This document shows, piece by piece, positions 43,354 to 53,324 of a stretch of DNA of 64,000 nt. This stretch comes from Segniliparus rotundus DSM 44985 (GTDB taxonomy: Bacteria > Actinomycetota > Actinomycetes > Mycobacteriales > Mycobacteriaceae): assembly GCF_000092825.1 (NCBI RefSeq), contig NC_014168.1:1975946-2039945 (forward strand), given 5' to 3'. A program made the translations under genes and the position numbers. The notes below the pieces were generated by a model. The model saw only the letters and a program-made list of their open reading frames with translations. It ran no database searches and had not been told where the DNA came from. Position 1 is the first letter of the stretch. Each line of letters starts with the position of its first letter.

Positions 43354-45567
43354 TCACGCGGTCGCCGGGGCCCCGTCGGTCGCTGGAGCCTCGTCCAAGG
43401 CAAGGATCAGGCTGATCTTGCCCCGGTCGTCGATGTCGGCGATCTCGACGCGCAGCTTCGAGCCGATCTGCACCACGTCTTCGACGCTCACGATCCGCTT
43501 GCCGTTGCCGAGCTTCGAGATGTGCACGAGGCCGTCCTTGCCCGGAGTGAGCGAGACGAACGCGCCGAAGGCAGTGGTCTTCACGACGGTGCCGAGGTAG
43601 CGCTCGCCGACCTTGGGCAACTGCGGGTTCGCGATGGCGTTGATCTTGTCGATCGCCGCCTGGGCGGAGTCTCCGCTGGCCGCTGCGACGTACACGGTGC
43701 CGTCGTCCTCGATGGAGATGTTCGCGCCGGTCTCCTCGGTGATCGAGTTAATCATCTTGCCCTTCGGCCCGATGACCTCGCCGATCTTGTCGACCGGGAT
43801 CTTGATGGTGGTGATCCGAGGCGCGAACGGCGAAAGCTCGGCGGGCTCGTCGATCGCGTTCGCGATCACGTCGAGCAGCGTGTCACGGGCCTCCTTGGCC
43901 TGCGCGAGCGCCTCGGCGAGCACCTGCGAGGGGATGCCGTCGAGCTTGGTGTCCAGCTGCAACGCGGTCACAAAGTCGGCGGTGCCCGCCACCTTGAAGT
44001 CCATGTCGCCGAACGCGTCCTCGGCTCCGAGGATGTCCGTCAACGTCACATACTTCGTCTCGCCGTTGACCTCGCCGGAGACCAGGCCCATCGCGATGCC
44101 CGCGACGGGAGCTTTGATCGGGACGCCCGCGGCCAGCAGAGACATCGTGGAGGCGCAGACCGAGCCCATCGACGTGGAACCGTTCGAGCTCAACGCTTCG
44201 GAGACCTGCCGGATGGCGTACGGGAACTCCTCGACCGAAGGCAGAACCGGCACCAGGGCGCGCTCGGCCAGCGCGCCATGGCCGATTTCGCGGCGCTTGG
44301 GGGACCCGACGCGGCCGGTCTCGCCGGTGGAGTACGGCGGGAAGTTGTAATGGTGCATGTAGTGCCGCTTGCTCACCGGGCCGAGCGCGTCGACCTCTTG
44401 GGCCATCTTGAGCAGGTCCAGCGTGGTGACGCCGAGGATCTGGGTTTCCCCGCGCTGGAAGAGCGCGCTGCCGTGCACCCGCGGGACCGGGCTGATCTCC
44501 GCAGAGAGCGGACGGATGTCCCGCAAGCCCCGGCCGTCGATGCGGAACCCGTCGGAGAGAATGCGCTCGCGCACGAGCTTCTTGTTGAGCGAGCGGAACG
44601 CGGCGGAGATCTCGCTCTCGCGGCCCTCGAACTGCGGCTCCAACTGGGCCTTGGCCTCAGCCTTGATCGCTTCGATCCGCGCTTCGCGCTCCACCTTGCC
44701 CGGCAGGCTCAACGCCTCGGACAGCACAGCGCCGGCGTTGAATTCCACAGCGTCGTAGACGTCTTGCTGGTAAGGGTGGAACTGCTGGAGCTCGAAAGCC
44801 TCTTTGCCCGCGACGGCGGCCAGCGCCTCCTGCGCGATGGCGAGCTGCTTGAGGAAGGGTTTGGCGGCCTCGAGGCCCTCGGCGACAACCTGCTCGGTCG
44901 GCTTGGTCGCGCCGCCCTCGATGAGCTTGATCGCGTGGTCGGTGGCCTCAGCCTCGACCATCATGACCGCAACGTCGCCGTCTTCGAGCACACGGCCCGC
45001 GACGACCATGTCGAAGACAGCCTCCTGGAGCTGCTCGACGGTCGGGAAGGCGACCCATTGGCTGCCGATGAGCGCGACCCGAACCCCGGCGATAGGACCG
45101 GAGAACGGGAGCCCCGAGAGCCGGGTGGAGGCGGAGGCCGCATTGATCGCGAGCACGTCGTAGACGGCGTTCGGGTTCAACGAGAGCACGGTGACGACAA
45201 TCTGGACCTCGTTGCGCAGCCCGTCCGCGAAGGAGGGGCGCAGCGGCCGGTCGATGAGACGGCAGGTGAGAATGGCGTCGGTGGAGGGGCGGCCTTCACG
45301 GCGGAAGAACGAGCCGGGGATGCGGCCCGCCGCGTACATCCGCTCTTCCACGTCCACGGTCAGGGGGAAGAAGTCGAACTGGCTCTTCGGCTGCGCGGAG
45401 AACGTGGTGGCGGACAGGACGCTGGTGTCCTCGTCGAGCGTGGCGAAGACCGAGCCGGCCGCCTGTTGGGCGAGCTTGCCAGTCTGGAACTTCACGGTGC
45501 GGACGCCGAAGGCGCCGTTGTCGAGCTCACAAGTGACCTCGTGCACATTTGGGGTCAAACTATTCAT
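43354..45567 (-). CDS. pnp: Polyribonucleotide nucleotidyltransferase (PNPase)
   Basis: 737 residues. 3'-5' phosphorolytic RNase, also called GpsI in mycobacteria. Two RNase PH domains (about 10-230 and 350-590), with [15 protein letters not shown] and [10 protein letters not shown] in the second, then KH ([20 protein letters not shown]) and S1 ([20 protein letters not shown]) domains. The ATG at 45567 opens [12 protein letters not shown]; upstream frame is non-coding. Close upstream lies rpsO with its own terminator, and the intervening leader contains a stable hairpin. The pepR peptidase gene that lies between dapB and pnp in M. tuberculosis is missing. Confidence 0.96.
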   Translation of the reverse strand: MNSLTPNVHEVTCELDNGAFGVRTVKFQTGKLAQQAAGSVFATLDEDTSVLSATTFSAQPKSQFDFFPLTVDVEERMYAAGRIPGSFFRREGRPSTDAILTCRLIDRPLRPSFADGLRNEVQIVVTVLSLNPNAVYDVLAINAASASTRLSGLPFSGPIAGVRVALIGSQWVAFPTVEQLQEAVFDMVVAGRVLEDGDVAVMMVEAEATDHAIKLIEGGATKPTEQVVAEGLEAAKPFLKQLAIAQEALAAVAGKEAFELQQFHPYQQDVYDAVEFNAGAVLSEALSLPGKVEREARIEAIKAEAKAQLEPQFEGRESEISAAFRSLNKKLVRERILSDGFRIDGRGLRDIRPLSAEISPVPRVHGSALFQRGETQILGVTTLDLLKMAQEVDALGPVSKRHYMHHYNFPPYSTGETGRVGSPKRREIGHGALAERALVPVLPSVEEFPYAIRQVSEALSSNGSTSMGSVCASTMSLLAAGVPIKAPVAGIAMGLVSGEVNGETKYVTLTDILGAEDAFGDMDFKVAGTADFVTALQLDTKLDGIPSQVLAEALAQAKEARDTLLDVIANAIDEPAELSPFAPRITTIKIPVDKIGEVIGPKGKMINSITEETGANISIEDDGTVYVAAASGDSAQAAIDKINAIANPQLPKVGERYLGTVVKTTAFGAFVSLTPGKDGLVHISKLGNGKRIVSVEDVVQIGSKLRVEIADIDDRGKISLILALDEAPATDGAPATA

Positions 45568-45666
45568 CAGTGGGATTGGTCCTCTCAATAGGAATGTTCG
45601 AGACATGGCTGCGCCCGCCAGCAATGCCGAACTATCTCCCACACGCACGGTCATCGATCGAAGCCA

Positions 45667-45687
45667 CCGCAAACGACCAGTTTGCGG
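45667..45687 (-). promoter_or_regulatory. Stem-loop in the pnp leader (Actino-pnp-like)
   Basis: CCGCAAAC pairs with GTTTGCGG (8 bp) across a 5-nt loop, within a transcribed leader of about 170 nt. CGGTAGTGGCTGCCG precedes it on the sense strand. The Actino-pnp motif is a known conserved leader of actinobacterial pnp genes; I assign it by position and shape. A TAGGCT hexamer near 45748-45753 (minus strand) is a plausible -10. Confidence 0.5.
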
Positions 45688-45775
45688 CAGCCACTACCGA
45701 GGACCGAAGGAAAACCCGGCCACGCCAAAGGCTGCTGCCGCGTCGAGCCTAGCATTGCGGCGCGAGAAACCGGAA

Positions 45776-45802
45776 ACGGCAGGCCAGGAATCGGCCTGCC
45801 GT
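45776..45802 (-). terminator. Terminator of rpsO
   Basis: ACGGCAGGCC and GGCCTGCCGT form a 10-bp stem with a 7-nt loop, 20 nt past the rpsO stop. Confidence 0.65.
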
Positions 45803-45822
45803 GTGCGGTCGAGAAACAAAAC

Positions 45823-46092
45823 TCAGCGGCGGATGCCCAGCTTCGCGATGATCTGACGGTAGCGGTTGATGTCCACCCGGGTGAGGTACTTCAGCAGGCG
45901 ACGACGCTGGCCGACCAGGAGCAAGAGGCCCCGGCGGGAGTGGTGGTCGTGCTTGTGCTCTTTGAGGTGCTCGGTGAGGTCCGAGATGCGACGGGTCAGC
46001 AGCGCGATCTGCGCCTCGGGGGAACCGGTGTCGCTCTCGTGCAGGCCGTACTCGGCAAGAATGGTTTTTTTCGCCTCAGCGCTCAACGCCAT
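45823..46092 (-). CDS. rpsO: 30S ribosomal protein S15
   Basis: 89 residues, normal length. The S15 signature [40 protein letters not shown] is present in full. S15 is an early 16S rRNA binder. An AAAGGAGCACC ribosome site precedes the ATG. It lies between ribF and pnp as in mycobacteria. Confidence 0.97.
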   Translation of the reverse strand: MALSAEAKKTILAEYGLHESDTGSPEAQIALLTRRISDLTEHLKEHKHDHHSRRGLLLLVGQRRRLLKYLTRVDINRYRQIIAKLGIRR

Positions 46093-46204
46093 GAGGGTGC
46101 TCCTTTGTTTCAGCTCCGCAGGTCACATCTGATTGGCGCACCGCTGCGGGCCGCAGAAACGCCAGGTGTTGACTGTATCAGCAGAGAGCGAGGAACGCGA
46201 ATCG

Positions 46205-47176
46205 TCACTGCAGGGCCTTGCGGGTGTCCTCCACGTCTTTCGCGATAGCGTCGATCAGCTCCTCGCGGGACTGGAAGGCCCACATGTCCCGCAGCCGCCG
46301 CACGAAGTCGACGGCCACGTACTGGCCGTACAGGTCGACGTCTTTGTCCAAGACATACGCCTCCACGGTCCGCTCCCGGCCAGAGAAGGTGGGGTTGGTG
46401 CCCACCGACACGGCGGCGGCGACCCTCCCCAGCGAAGCCCGGTTTTGCTTGCTCCCCGGCGCCGACGGGCGGGCCGGGCTCGAGATCGAGAACCATGCCG
46501 CGTACACGCCGTCGGCGGGGATCGCGGCATACATCGGCGGCGCCACGTTCGCAGTCGGAAAGCCGAGTTCCCGGCCTCGCCCGTCCCCATGCACGACCAC
46601 ACCCTCCACCCGGTGCGGGCGGCCCAACGCTTCGGCGGCGGCCGCCACATCGCCCGCCGCGACAACAGAGCGGATGTACGTCGAAGAGACCGTGACGTCG
46701 TGCTCGGCGAACAAGCGGACCGACTCCGCCTCGAAACCGAATCTTTTGCCCAGTTCGACGAGCATGTCGATGTTGCCTGTCGCTCTGTGGCCGAAGGTGA
46801 AGTTCTCCCCCACCAGCACCTTCGCCACATGCAACCTGCTGACAAGCAGCTCGTGCACGAATTCCTCCGCCGACTGCTTGGCGAGTTCCCTGGTGAACGG
46901 GATGACGCAAAAGACGTCGATGCCCAGCTGCCCGACCAGCTCTGCCCGCCTGGCGAGCGTGGTGAGCTGCGCCGGATGGTCCCCGGCCCGGATCACCTGG
47001 GCCGGATGCGGGTCGAAGGTGATCAAAGCCGACGGCAAGCGGCGTTTGCGAGCCTCGTTCACCGTGCGCCGGACCAATTCGACATGGCCTCGGTGCACGC
47101 CGTCGAAGGTCCCGATGGTGAGCACGCACCTTCCCCAGTCAGGGGGGATGTCTTCAATACCGCGCCAATGCCGCAC
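46205..47176 (-). CDS. ribF: Bifunctional riboflavin kinase / FAD synthetase
   Basis: 323 residues. N-terminal FAD synthetase nucleotidyltransferase with TIGTFDGVHRGHVELV and VSSTYIRSVV; C-terminal riboflavin kinase with GRELGFPTANV and SVGTNPTFSG. It makes FMN and FAD. The GTG at 47176 is preceded by TAAGCT with a 6-nt spacer, indicating a leaderless mRNA. Confidence 0.95.
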   Translation of the reverse strand: MRHWRGIEDIPPDWGRCVLTIGTFDGVHRGHVELVRRTVNEARKRRLPSALITFDPHPAQVIRAGDHPAQLTTLARRAELVGQLGIDVFCVIPFTRELAKQSAEEFVHELLVSRLHVAKVLVGENFTFGHRATGNIDMLVELGKRFGFEAESVRLFAEHDVTVSSTYIRSVVAAGDVAAAAEALGRPHRVEGVVVHGDGRGRELGFPTANVAPPMYAAIPADGVYAAWFSISSPARPSAPGSKQNRASLGRVAAAVSVGTNPTFSGRERTVEAYVLDKDVDLYGQYVAVDFVRRLRDMWAFQSREELIDAIAKDVEDTRKALQ

Positions 47177-47182
47177 GTGGTC

Positions 47183-47188
47183 AGCTTA
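47183..47188 (-). promoter_or_regulatory. -10 element for leaderless ribF
   Basis: TAAGCT on the minus strand, 6 nt from the GTG at 47176. Confidence 0.55.
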
Positions 47189-47225
47189 CCGCGCGCGCCC
47201 TGGGCGACGCCGTGTCGTATGCCCG

Positions 47226-48050
47226 CTACCCCGCGCCCAGCACGCTGTGCGCGCGCTCCCGGCGCTCACGCAATGCGTCCCGCCGAGCCGCCTCCCGTGC
47301 GTAGCGCTGCCATTCGCGCCGAGAACGCTCGGCGAGCACCGTGACGATCAAGACGCTCGCGGGCATGTCCGAAGGCGGCGGCGGAGAAACCGAAGCCGCG
47401 ACCTCGTCCGCGATCCGCCGCTCTAACGCCTGCGAGACCTGGGGGCGCAGTTCACGAGCCCGCCGCACATACTGTTGGGCGAGCAGGGCCAATTCCGGCG
47501 AAAGCTTCGCGAGGGAGAGCGAGCGCGCCCAGGGCGCGAGCCCCACAGGCATCGGCAACGGGGGCGGGACGCGCTCGGCCCGCTCATTGATGACGACAGT
47601 TCCGGCGAACATATCGCCGATCCGTTTGCCCTTGGCCGAGACCAGCGAGCTGATCACCGCGGGGGCCGCGCCGAGCGAGTAGATCTCGAACACCGCCATC
47701 AGCCCCCGGACCAGGGCCTGCCGGAAACGGACCGGGCCGCCGTCTTCCGCGACCACGCGCAAGCCCATCGCCATCTTCCCGACTGTCCGGCCCCTGGTGA
47801 GCGTTTCGGCGAGCACGGGATAGCCCACGACGATCATGACGGCCAAAAAAAGAAACATCGCGAAGACCCACGCCCCGTCCATCCGGTGATAGGCGGCGGC
47901 CGCGACGGCGCCGAAACAGGCGACGAACAGCACCAGCACAAGCACGGCGAGCTGCAAGGCCGCGTCGATCAGCTTGGCGAGCGCGCGCACCGGCAACTGG
48001 GCGAGCTGCACGTCGAGCACAACGGCGTCCCCTGTCACCAGTTCCGGCAT
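47226..48050 (-). CDS. RDD family membrane protein (Rv3695-like)
   Basis: 274 residues. The RDD domain (about 10-155) has three membrane segments and the conserved Arg/Asp residues in LPVRALAKLIDAALQL and the SAKGKRIGDMFAGTVVI end; a charged cytoplasmic tail of 115 residues follows. Function unknown, though some RDD proteins affect sodium or solute transport. TACACT (48058-48063) lies 7 nt before the ATG. It is divergent from the SpoIIM gene by 70 nt, the first of a conserved cluster. Confidence 0.82.
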   Translation of the reverse strand: MPELVTGDAVVLDVQLAQLPVRALAKLIDAALQLAVLVLVLFVACFGAVAAAAYHRMDGAWVFAMFLFLAVMIVVGYPVLAETLTRGRTVGKMAMGLRVVAEDGGPVRFRQALVRGLMAVFEIYSLGAAPAVISSLVSAKGKRIGDMFAGTVVINERAERVPPPLPMPVGLAPWARSLSLAKLSPELALLAQQYVRRARELRPQVSQALERRIADEVAASVSPPPPSDMPASVLIVTVLAERSRREWQRYAREAARRDALRERRERAHSVLGAG

Positions 48051-48108
48051 GGCCCGCAGTGTACTCGACAGCTGTCCTCCTCAGCGTTGCCGATCCACGC
48101 GCTGACGT

Positions 48109-48114
48109 TATGCT
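48109..48114 (+). promoter_or_regulatory. -10 element for the leaderless SpoIIM-like gene
   Basis: TATGCT, 6 nt before the GTG at 48121. Confidence 0.5.
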
Positions 48115-48120
48115 GAGCGG

Positions 48121-49113
48121 GTGGACTCGAACGCGTTCGCCAGCGTCCACGGGGAAAGCTGGCGCCGGCTCGAATCATTGCTGCGCCGCAAACGGTCCCT
48201 CACCGAGGCGGAGCTGGACGAGCTGGTCCAGCTTTACCAGCGCACCGCCACACATCTGTCCATGCTGCGCTCCGCGGCGGAGGACCCCGCGCTCATCAGC
48301 AGGCTCTCGGTGCTGACCGCCCGCGCCCGCGCGGCGGTGACCGGCGCGCACGCGCCCGCGTGGCGGGAGTTCGGCCGGTTCTGGACGGTCACCTTCCCTG
48401 TCGCGGCCTACCGCGCGAGATGGTGGTGGCTGGGAGCCGCCGTGTTCACAGCGGTGATCGCTGTGTCGGTGGGCTGGTGGGTGGGCCACGACCCCGCCGC
48501 GCAGGCGGCGATTGGCGATCCGGCGGACATCAGGCAGCTCGTCGAGCATGATTTCGAGCATTACTACAGCGAGCACGAGGCGAGCTCGTTCGCGACAAAG
48601 GTGTGGCTCAACAACAGCTGGGTGGCCGCCCAATGCCTGGGGATGGCCGCGTTGCTCGGCGCCCCCATCCCCTTTGTCCTCTTCTCGAACGCGATGAACG
48701 TCGGAGCGAGCGGCGGACTGATGTTCCACGCCCACAAAGGCGGGCTTTTCTTCAGCTTGATCGTCCCGCACGGCCTTTTGGAGCTCACCGCCGTCTTCCT
48801 GGCGGCTGGGGCAGGAATGCGCCTCGGCTGGCAAGTGATCGCGCCTGGACAACGGCAACGCGTCCAAGCTCTCGCCGAAGAAGGCCGGTCTATGATCGCG
48901 ATCGCGATGGGCACGGCGCTGGTGCTGCTCGTCTCGGGCGGGATCGAAGCCTTTGTCACGCCTTCTCCCCTGCCGACCTGGGCCAAAGTCGGCATTGGGG
49001 CGGCAGCCGAGGCAGTGTTCCTCGCGTTCGTGATCGGGCTCGGCCGGCCCGCGGCCCGCGCGGGCGAGACCGGCGACGTGGAAAGGGCGCCCGACTACGC
49101 ACCCGCCGCGTGA
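48121..49113 (+). CDS. Stage II sporulation protein M-like membrane protein (Rv3694c-like)
   Basis: 330 residues. A cytoplasmic N-terminal helical region (1-95) precedes five hydrophobic segments; SNAMNVGASGGLMFHAHKGGLFFSLIVPHGLLELTAVFLAAGAG is the SpoIIM/DUF95 signature. In sporulating bacteria SpoIIM joins a peptidoglycan-degrading complex; here, in a non-sporulating lineage, the role is unknown. Its stop abuts the DUF58 gene stop with no gap, so no terminator separates the convergent genes. Confidence 0.85.
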   Translation: MDSNAFASVHGESWRRLESLLRRKRSLTEAELDELVQLYQRTATHLSMLRSAAEDPALISRLSVLTARARAAVTGAHAPAWREFGRFWTVTFPVAAYRARWWWLGAAVFTAVIAVSVGWWVGHDPAAQAAIGDPADIRQLVEHDFEHYYSEHEASSFATKVWLNNSWVAAQCLGMAALLGAPIPFVLFSNAMNVGASGGLMFHAHKGGLFFSLIVPHGLLELTAVFLAAGAGMRLGWQVIAPGQRQRVQALAEEGRSMIAIAMGTALVLLVSGGIEAFVTPSPLPTWAKVGIGAAAEAVFLAFVIGLGRPAARAGETGDVERAPDYAPAA

Positions 49114-50436
49114 CTACAGCTTGCCGGAAGCCTTCATCGCGATGTACTTGTCGGCGAGCGCGGGCGCGAGCTTCTCCGGCAGCTCGTCGACGACCTCCAC
49201 GCCCATGGCGCGCAGCTCCTGCGCCACAAAGCCCCGGTCGGCCCGCATGAGCTCGGCGGCGGCGGCCCCGTAGACCTGCTCCGCGTCCGCGCGCCCAGCC
49301 GCGAGCTCCGCGATGCGGGGGTCGGCAACCGCTGCCAGCAGCACATGGTGGCGCGAGGTGAGACGACCCAGCACCGCGAGCCAGCTCTCTTCGAACGTGG
49401 ACCGGGACAAATCCGTGAGCAGGACGACGAGGCTGCGGCGGCGGGCGCGCGCCAAGACCGTCTCGACGAGCCCGTCGGCGTCCACCTCGGCCAAAGCAGG
49501 TTCCAAGGGCGCCATGGCCTGGACTATCTGCGGCAAAAGCCCGCTCGGAGCAGCAGAAGCAGCCCAACCCCGCACACGCCGGTCGTAGGCGAGGAAATGC
49601 ACCTTGTCCCCTGCCTTGCTGGCCAACGCGGCGAGCAGGAGCGCCGCGTCCATCGACCAGTCCAGCCTCGGCCAGCCAGCGGGGTCGGCAGACAGCGGGT
49701 CCACGCCGATCCGGCCTGCGCTGGTGCGCCCGCAGTCCAACACAATGAGCACTGGTTGGTCCCGTTCTGGGCGCCAGGTCCGGACCAGGACGTCGCCGCG
49801 CCGGGCTGAAGCGCGCCAATCGATCGAGCGCACATCGTCCCCGTCCACGTACTCCCGAAGCGAGTCGAACTCAGTGCCTTGTCCTCGGAGCAAGGCGAGC
49901 GTCTGGCCTTCGAGCTCGCGCAGCCGCATGAGCCGGGCGGGCAGGTGTTTGCGGGAGAGGAACGGCGGCAGCGCGCGCAGCCGCCACGGGACGAGGGCCG
50001 AGCGCTGCCTGCCCGCGAACCCGAACGGCCCGAGCGCGCGGACTGTCACTTTCGCCGCCTCCTGCTCGCCGCGCCGAACTGGCCGGAGCAGCGTCTCCAC
50101 GGACATGCGCTCGCCCGGGGGCAGCGCGACGCGATGCCGCGCAGGGCTCGCCGACGCGCTCGGAGCCCACGCGTCGCGCAGCAAGCCCTGGACCTTGCGC
50201 TTGCCGAGATTCTCCACTGCGAGCCGCACCCGCGCCGTCTCGCCGAGCCGGACCACTTCGTCCCCCGAACGGGCGAAAGAGAGCTGTTTGGGGCTGCCCG
50301 CGAGCACGACGTCCACCAGCACGAGGACCACCGCGACGGCGAGGACCGTCGCGAAGACCGCCTCGGGGCGCGGGAGCAGGAGCACCGCAAGGGCTCCGCA
50401 CGCGACGGCGGCGCCGACTCGCCAGGTCAACACCAC
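49114..50436 (-). CDS. DUF58 protein (Rv3693-like)
   Basis: 440 residues. Two N-terminal hydrophobic segments and a C-terminal von Willebrand-like domain; SLREYVDGDDVRSIDWRASARRGDVLVRTWRPERDQPVLIVLDCGRTSAG is the DUF58 hallmark. DUF58 proteins pair with MoxR ATPases, probably as chaperone-assisted membrane complexes. The start is one of two consecutive GTG codons at 50436/50433. It follows the MoxR gene in the same direction by 61 nt. Confidence 0.87.
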   Translation of the reverse strand: MVLTWRVGAAVACGALAVLLLPRPEAVFATVLAVAVVLVLVDVVLAGSPKQLSFARSGDEVVRLGETARVRLAVENLGKRKVQGLLRDAWAPSASASPARHRVALPPGERMSVETLLRPVRRGEQEAAKVTVRALGPFGFAGRQRSALVPWRLRALPPFLSRKHLPARLMRLRELEGQTLALLRGQGTEFDSLREYVDGDDVRSIDWRASARRGDVLVRTWRPERDQPVLIVLDCGRTSAGRIGVDPLSADPAGWPRLDWSMDAALLLAALASKAGDKVHFLAYDRRVRGWAASAAPSGLLPQIVQAMAPLEPALAEVDADGLVETVLARARRRSLVVLLTDLSRSTFEESWLAVLGRLTSRHHVLLAAVADPRIAELAAGRADAEQVYGAAAAELMRADRGFVAQELRAMGVEVVDELPEKLAPALADKYIAMKASGKL

Positions 50437-50497
50437 GGGCGTCTCACCGCGCTCTGCGCGGCGGAACGGTGTGCCGCGACGTCGTGCGCTTCGAAGA

Positions 50498-51466
50498 TCA
50501 TCGGGGCACCGGCACCGCTGCGAGAAGCCCGTCGAGCAGGACGTCGGCGTTCATCCCTTCGAGCTCCGCCTCCGGGCGCAACGCGATTCGGTGCCGGAGG
50601 GCGGGCCTGGCCATGACCTTCACATCGTCCGGGGTGACGAACGCGCGGTCCGAGAGCCACGCCCAGGCGCGGGCCGAGGCGAGCAGCGCCGTCGCCCCGC
50701 GCGGAGAAACACCAAGGCGCAGCGCGGGCGACTGCCGCGTGGCCCGGACGACGTCGACGATGTAGCCCAGGACCTCCGGGCTGACGTGCACCTGCTGGAC
50801 CGCTTCCCGGCCTGCCGCGAGGTCCGACGCAGAGGCAACGGGCTGGACGGCGGAGACGTCTCGCGGGTCGGCCGAATCAGCGAATCGCGTCAAAATGCCG
50901 ATCTCTTCCTCCCGCTGCGGCAAGGGCACGACGAGCTTGAGCAGGAACCGGTCCAGCTGCGCCTCCGGCAACTGGTACGTGCCCTCGTGCTCGACGGGGT
51001 TCTGGGTGGCCGCGACGATGAACGGGTCCGGCAGGGGCCGCGAATGGCCGTCCACGCTCACCTGCCGCTCCTCCATCGCCTCAAGGAGGGCCGCCTGTGT
51101 TTTCGGCGGCGTCCGGTTGATCTCGTCCGCGAGGAGCAAGTTCGTGAAGACCGGGCCCTCGCGGAAGACGAATTCGGCGCTGCGGGCGTCGAAGATCTGC
51201 GAACCGGTGACATCGCCCGGCATGAGGTCGGGAGTGAACTGCAGCCTCTTGAAATCGAGGCCGAGGCCTCGGGCGAGACTGCGGACCAGCAGGGTTTTCG
51301 CAACACCAGGCACGCCTTCCAGGAGCACATGCCCCTGCGTCAGAAGCCCGATGAGCATGCCCGTGACCACAGAGTCCTGCCCGACCACGACTTTGGCGAC
51401 CTCGTGTCGCAACGCGGCGAACGACGCCTTTGGATCTGCGATCGCCGGATCTGCGGCTGTGCTCAT
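50498..51466 (-). CDS. MoxR-type AAA+ ATPase (Rv3692-like)
   Basis: 322 residues. Walker A is GVPGVAKTLLVRSLA (the MoxR variant of GxxGxGKT), Walker B LLADEINRTPPKTQAALLEAMEERQVS, sensor AATQNPVEHEGTYQLPEAQLDRFLL. MoxR proteins act as chaperones for assembling metal- or cofactor-containing or VWA-domain complexes. The ATG overlaps the DUF4350 gene stop by 4 nt. Confidence 0.93.
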   Translation of the reverse strand: MSTAADPAIADPKASFAALRHEVAKVVVGQDSVVTGMLIGLLTQGHVLLEGVPGVAKTLLVRSLARGLGLDFKRLQFTPDLMPGDVTGSQIFDARSAEFVFREGPVFTNLLLADEINRTPPKTQAALLEAMEERQVSVDGHSRPLPDPFIVAATQNPVEHEGTYQLPEAQLDRFLLKLVVPLPQREEEIGILTRFADSADPRDVSAVQPVASASDLAAGREAVQQVHVSPEVLGYIVDVVRATRQSPALRLGVSPRGATALLASARAWAWLSDRAFVTPDDVKVMARPALRHRIALRPEAELEGMNADVLLDGLLAAVPVPR

Positions 51467-52608
51467 GCCCCGCGCACCTTCCCTTCACATACACCGTGTT
51501 CCACTTTGTCGAGTTCTTGCGCCAAAGCCACCAATGCCGAATCATCAGCAGGAACTGGACCGTACAATACCGATCTGATCTCGTCCTGGCCGCGCCCCAG
51601 CCGTTCCGCGAGCGCCGCCGTCATCACGCCCGAATCCCGAACGGGGACCGCGAGCCGTGTCGACAAGCGCCCCAACGCCGCCTCGCGCAACGCGGCCGCC
51701 GCTCTGCCTCTTGCCCGCCTCGCCTGGTACAGCTTGCCCAATCCTTCCGCGGTCTCCGAGGCGCGGACCACGACCGGCAACCGTTCGACGATCACCGGGC
51801 CAAGCCGACGCGCCTGCCAGAGCGCGGTCGCGACCACGGCGACAGCCAGTGTGCGCGTCGCCCACCAGACCCGCTCTGGAATGAGACCGGTGAGGCTCGG
51901 CCCGACTTTCTCACCTTTGATCTCAGGGAATTCCGGGGCGAGCCAGACCACGGCGCGGCGCGCGCCAAGGATGTTGAGGGCGAGCGCGGCGGAGCCAGGG
52001 GCGGCGATCCTCTCGTTGGCCATAAAGCTGCTGTCCGCGAGCACTGTGATGATCCTGCCGTCGTGGCGGTAGCGCAGAACCTCCCCGTCGTAGCAGGAGT
52101 CCTGGGTGTCTGGGGCGCGCAACGCCCAGCCGTTCATGCGCACCGCGCCAGCGCGCAGCGCGCCGCTCCACGCGCAACCCGGCTCGCGCGGGCTTTCGCT
52201 CTGATCGGTTCTGCTGTGCTCGACGCCGGGCGCGAGGACGCGCACTATGGCTGAGAAGGAGGCTTCCGCCACGACCCGGTCCCCTGGAAGCGCCGCGACT
52301 TGGCGCAACGTGTCCTCACCCGAAAGGTAGCCGCTGTTCGTGATGAACAGCAGGGTGTCGCTGGTCGTCGCCGACCGGGCCTCGTCCGCTGTCCGCGCGA
52401 TGCGCAGATCGACGCCGTGCTGGCGCAGAAGCTCGGCCAGCGCGTGCCCGCCGTCCTTGCGCCAGCCCTGCGGGTCGAGCGGTTCTCGCGATCCCGAGTC
52501 CTCGCTGGAGAAGAACACGGTGAGCCCGACCAAGGCCGCCACAGCGAGCAGCAGGAGCGCCGACACCGCCGCTCCCCGCTTGCTGCGAAGCGCGCCCGTT
52601 CGGTTCAC
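51463..52608 (-). CDS. DUF4350 membrane protein (Rv3691-like)
   Basis: 381 residues. One N-terminal membrane segment (SALLLLAVAALVGLTVFF), an extracytoplasmic DUF4350 region (about 40-230) that includes LRQHGVDLRIA, a second hydrophobic stretch near 250-270 and a cytoplasmic tail. The GTG at 52608 overlaps the DUF4129 stop in a GTGA, which decides the start over the long upstream frame. Function unknown; always in the MoxR/DUF58 cluster. Confidence 0.83.
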   Translation of the reverse strand: MNRTGALRSKRGAAVSALLLLAVAALVGLTVFFSSEDSGSREPLDPQGWRKDGGHALAELLRQHGVDLRIARTADEARSATTSDTLLFITNSGYLSGEDTLRQVAALPGDRVVAEASFSAIVRVLAPGVEHSRTDQSESPREPGCAWSGALRAGAVRMNGWALRAPDTQDSCYDGEVLRYRHDGRIITVLADSSFMANERIAAPGSAALALNILGARRAVVWLAPEFPEIKGEKVGPSLTGLIPERVWWATRTLAVAVVATALWQARRLGPVIVERLPVVVRASETAEGLGKLYQARRARGRAAAALREAALGRLSTRLAVPVRDSGVMTAALAERLGRGQDEIRSVLYGPVPADDSALVALAQELDKVEHGVCEGKVRGA

Positions 52609-53324
52609 CACGACGGGGCCTCCCGGCCCTCGCGTTGCGGGACGTGCCCCAAGATTTGGGCCTCGGGGCCGCTGTTTTCTCCGTCGGCGCGGTGCTGCTG
52701 ATCGGCTTTGGCCAAGGAACGAACAGCGCCCTCGATCGCCTCGTCCAGCCTGGCCGCTTCCTGGTAGGCGCGCTCCGAGCCCGGCCGCTCGCCGTAGACG
52801 ACTTCGTCGAACGCGCGGGCGGCGGCGGTGAAACCGTCTTGGAGCTCGGGGAGGAGACCGCTGGCGAGGAAGGCGAACTCGTCCGCTGTGCGGCCAGGGG
52901 TGAGCGCGAGCGCCGAACGCTCGTCCAACTCTTTGACCACCGCCCGCACCCGTTCGGCGATCGCGGCCGACCAATCCCCCGCCGAAGCGGCGCGGCGCGC
53001 CCGCGCGCGGTGCTCCTCCGCCGAAGACAGCTCGGCTGATTCGTCCTCGAAGATCGTCTTCTTTTTCGCAGTTCCGCGGGTGGCCCTGCGGGCGAAGAAG
53101 ACGACCAACGCGCCCAGCATGAGGACGACGAGGAGCACGAGGAGCGGCATGACGTTCGCGTCCCAGAAGCTGTCATGCGAGTGGGCGTGGGAGGAGCGAT
53201 CAAGCGCATGCCTTCCAAGCCAGTCCACAAAATCTTCCCACCAGGTACGATGCTCGTAGCGAGGGTCGGTGAGCTCGCGTTGCGCTGCTTGCCGGGCGGG
53301 TTCTCGGTCCACTTCCACAGTCAC
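52605..53324 (-). CDS. DUF4129 membrane protein (Rv3690-like)
   Basis: 239 residues. A short extracytoplasmic start (LTDPRYEHRTWWEDFVDWLGRHAL), one membrane segment (VMPLLVLLVVLMLGALVVFFA) and a cytoplasmic DUF4129 domain with LTPGRTADEFAF and AFDEVVYGERPGSERAYQE. It is coupled by 4-nt overlaps to both neighbours. The C-terminal 40 residues are hydrophilic and unconserved-looking. Confidence 0.83.
   Translation of the reverse strand: MTVEVDREPARQAAQRELTDPRYEHRTWWEDFVDWLGRHALDRSSHAHSHDSFWDANVMPLLVLLVVLMLGALVVFFARRATRGTAKKKTIFEDESAELSSAEEHRARARRAASAGDWSAAIAERVRAVVKELDERSALALTPGRTADEFAFLASGLLPELQDGFTAAARAFDEVVYGERPGSERAYQEAARLDEAIEGAVRSLAKADQQHRADGENSGPEAQILGHVPQREGREAPSW

Noticed and set aside
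42967-45591. 874-residue open frame opposite pnp
   Set aside because: Arg/Asp/Gly-rich antisense shadow of pnp with no motifs; pnp is certain.
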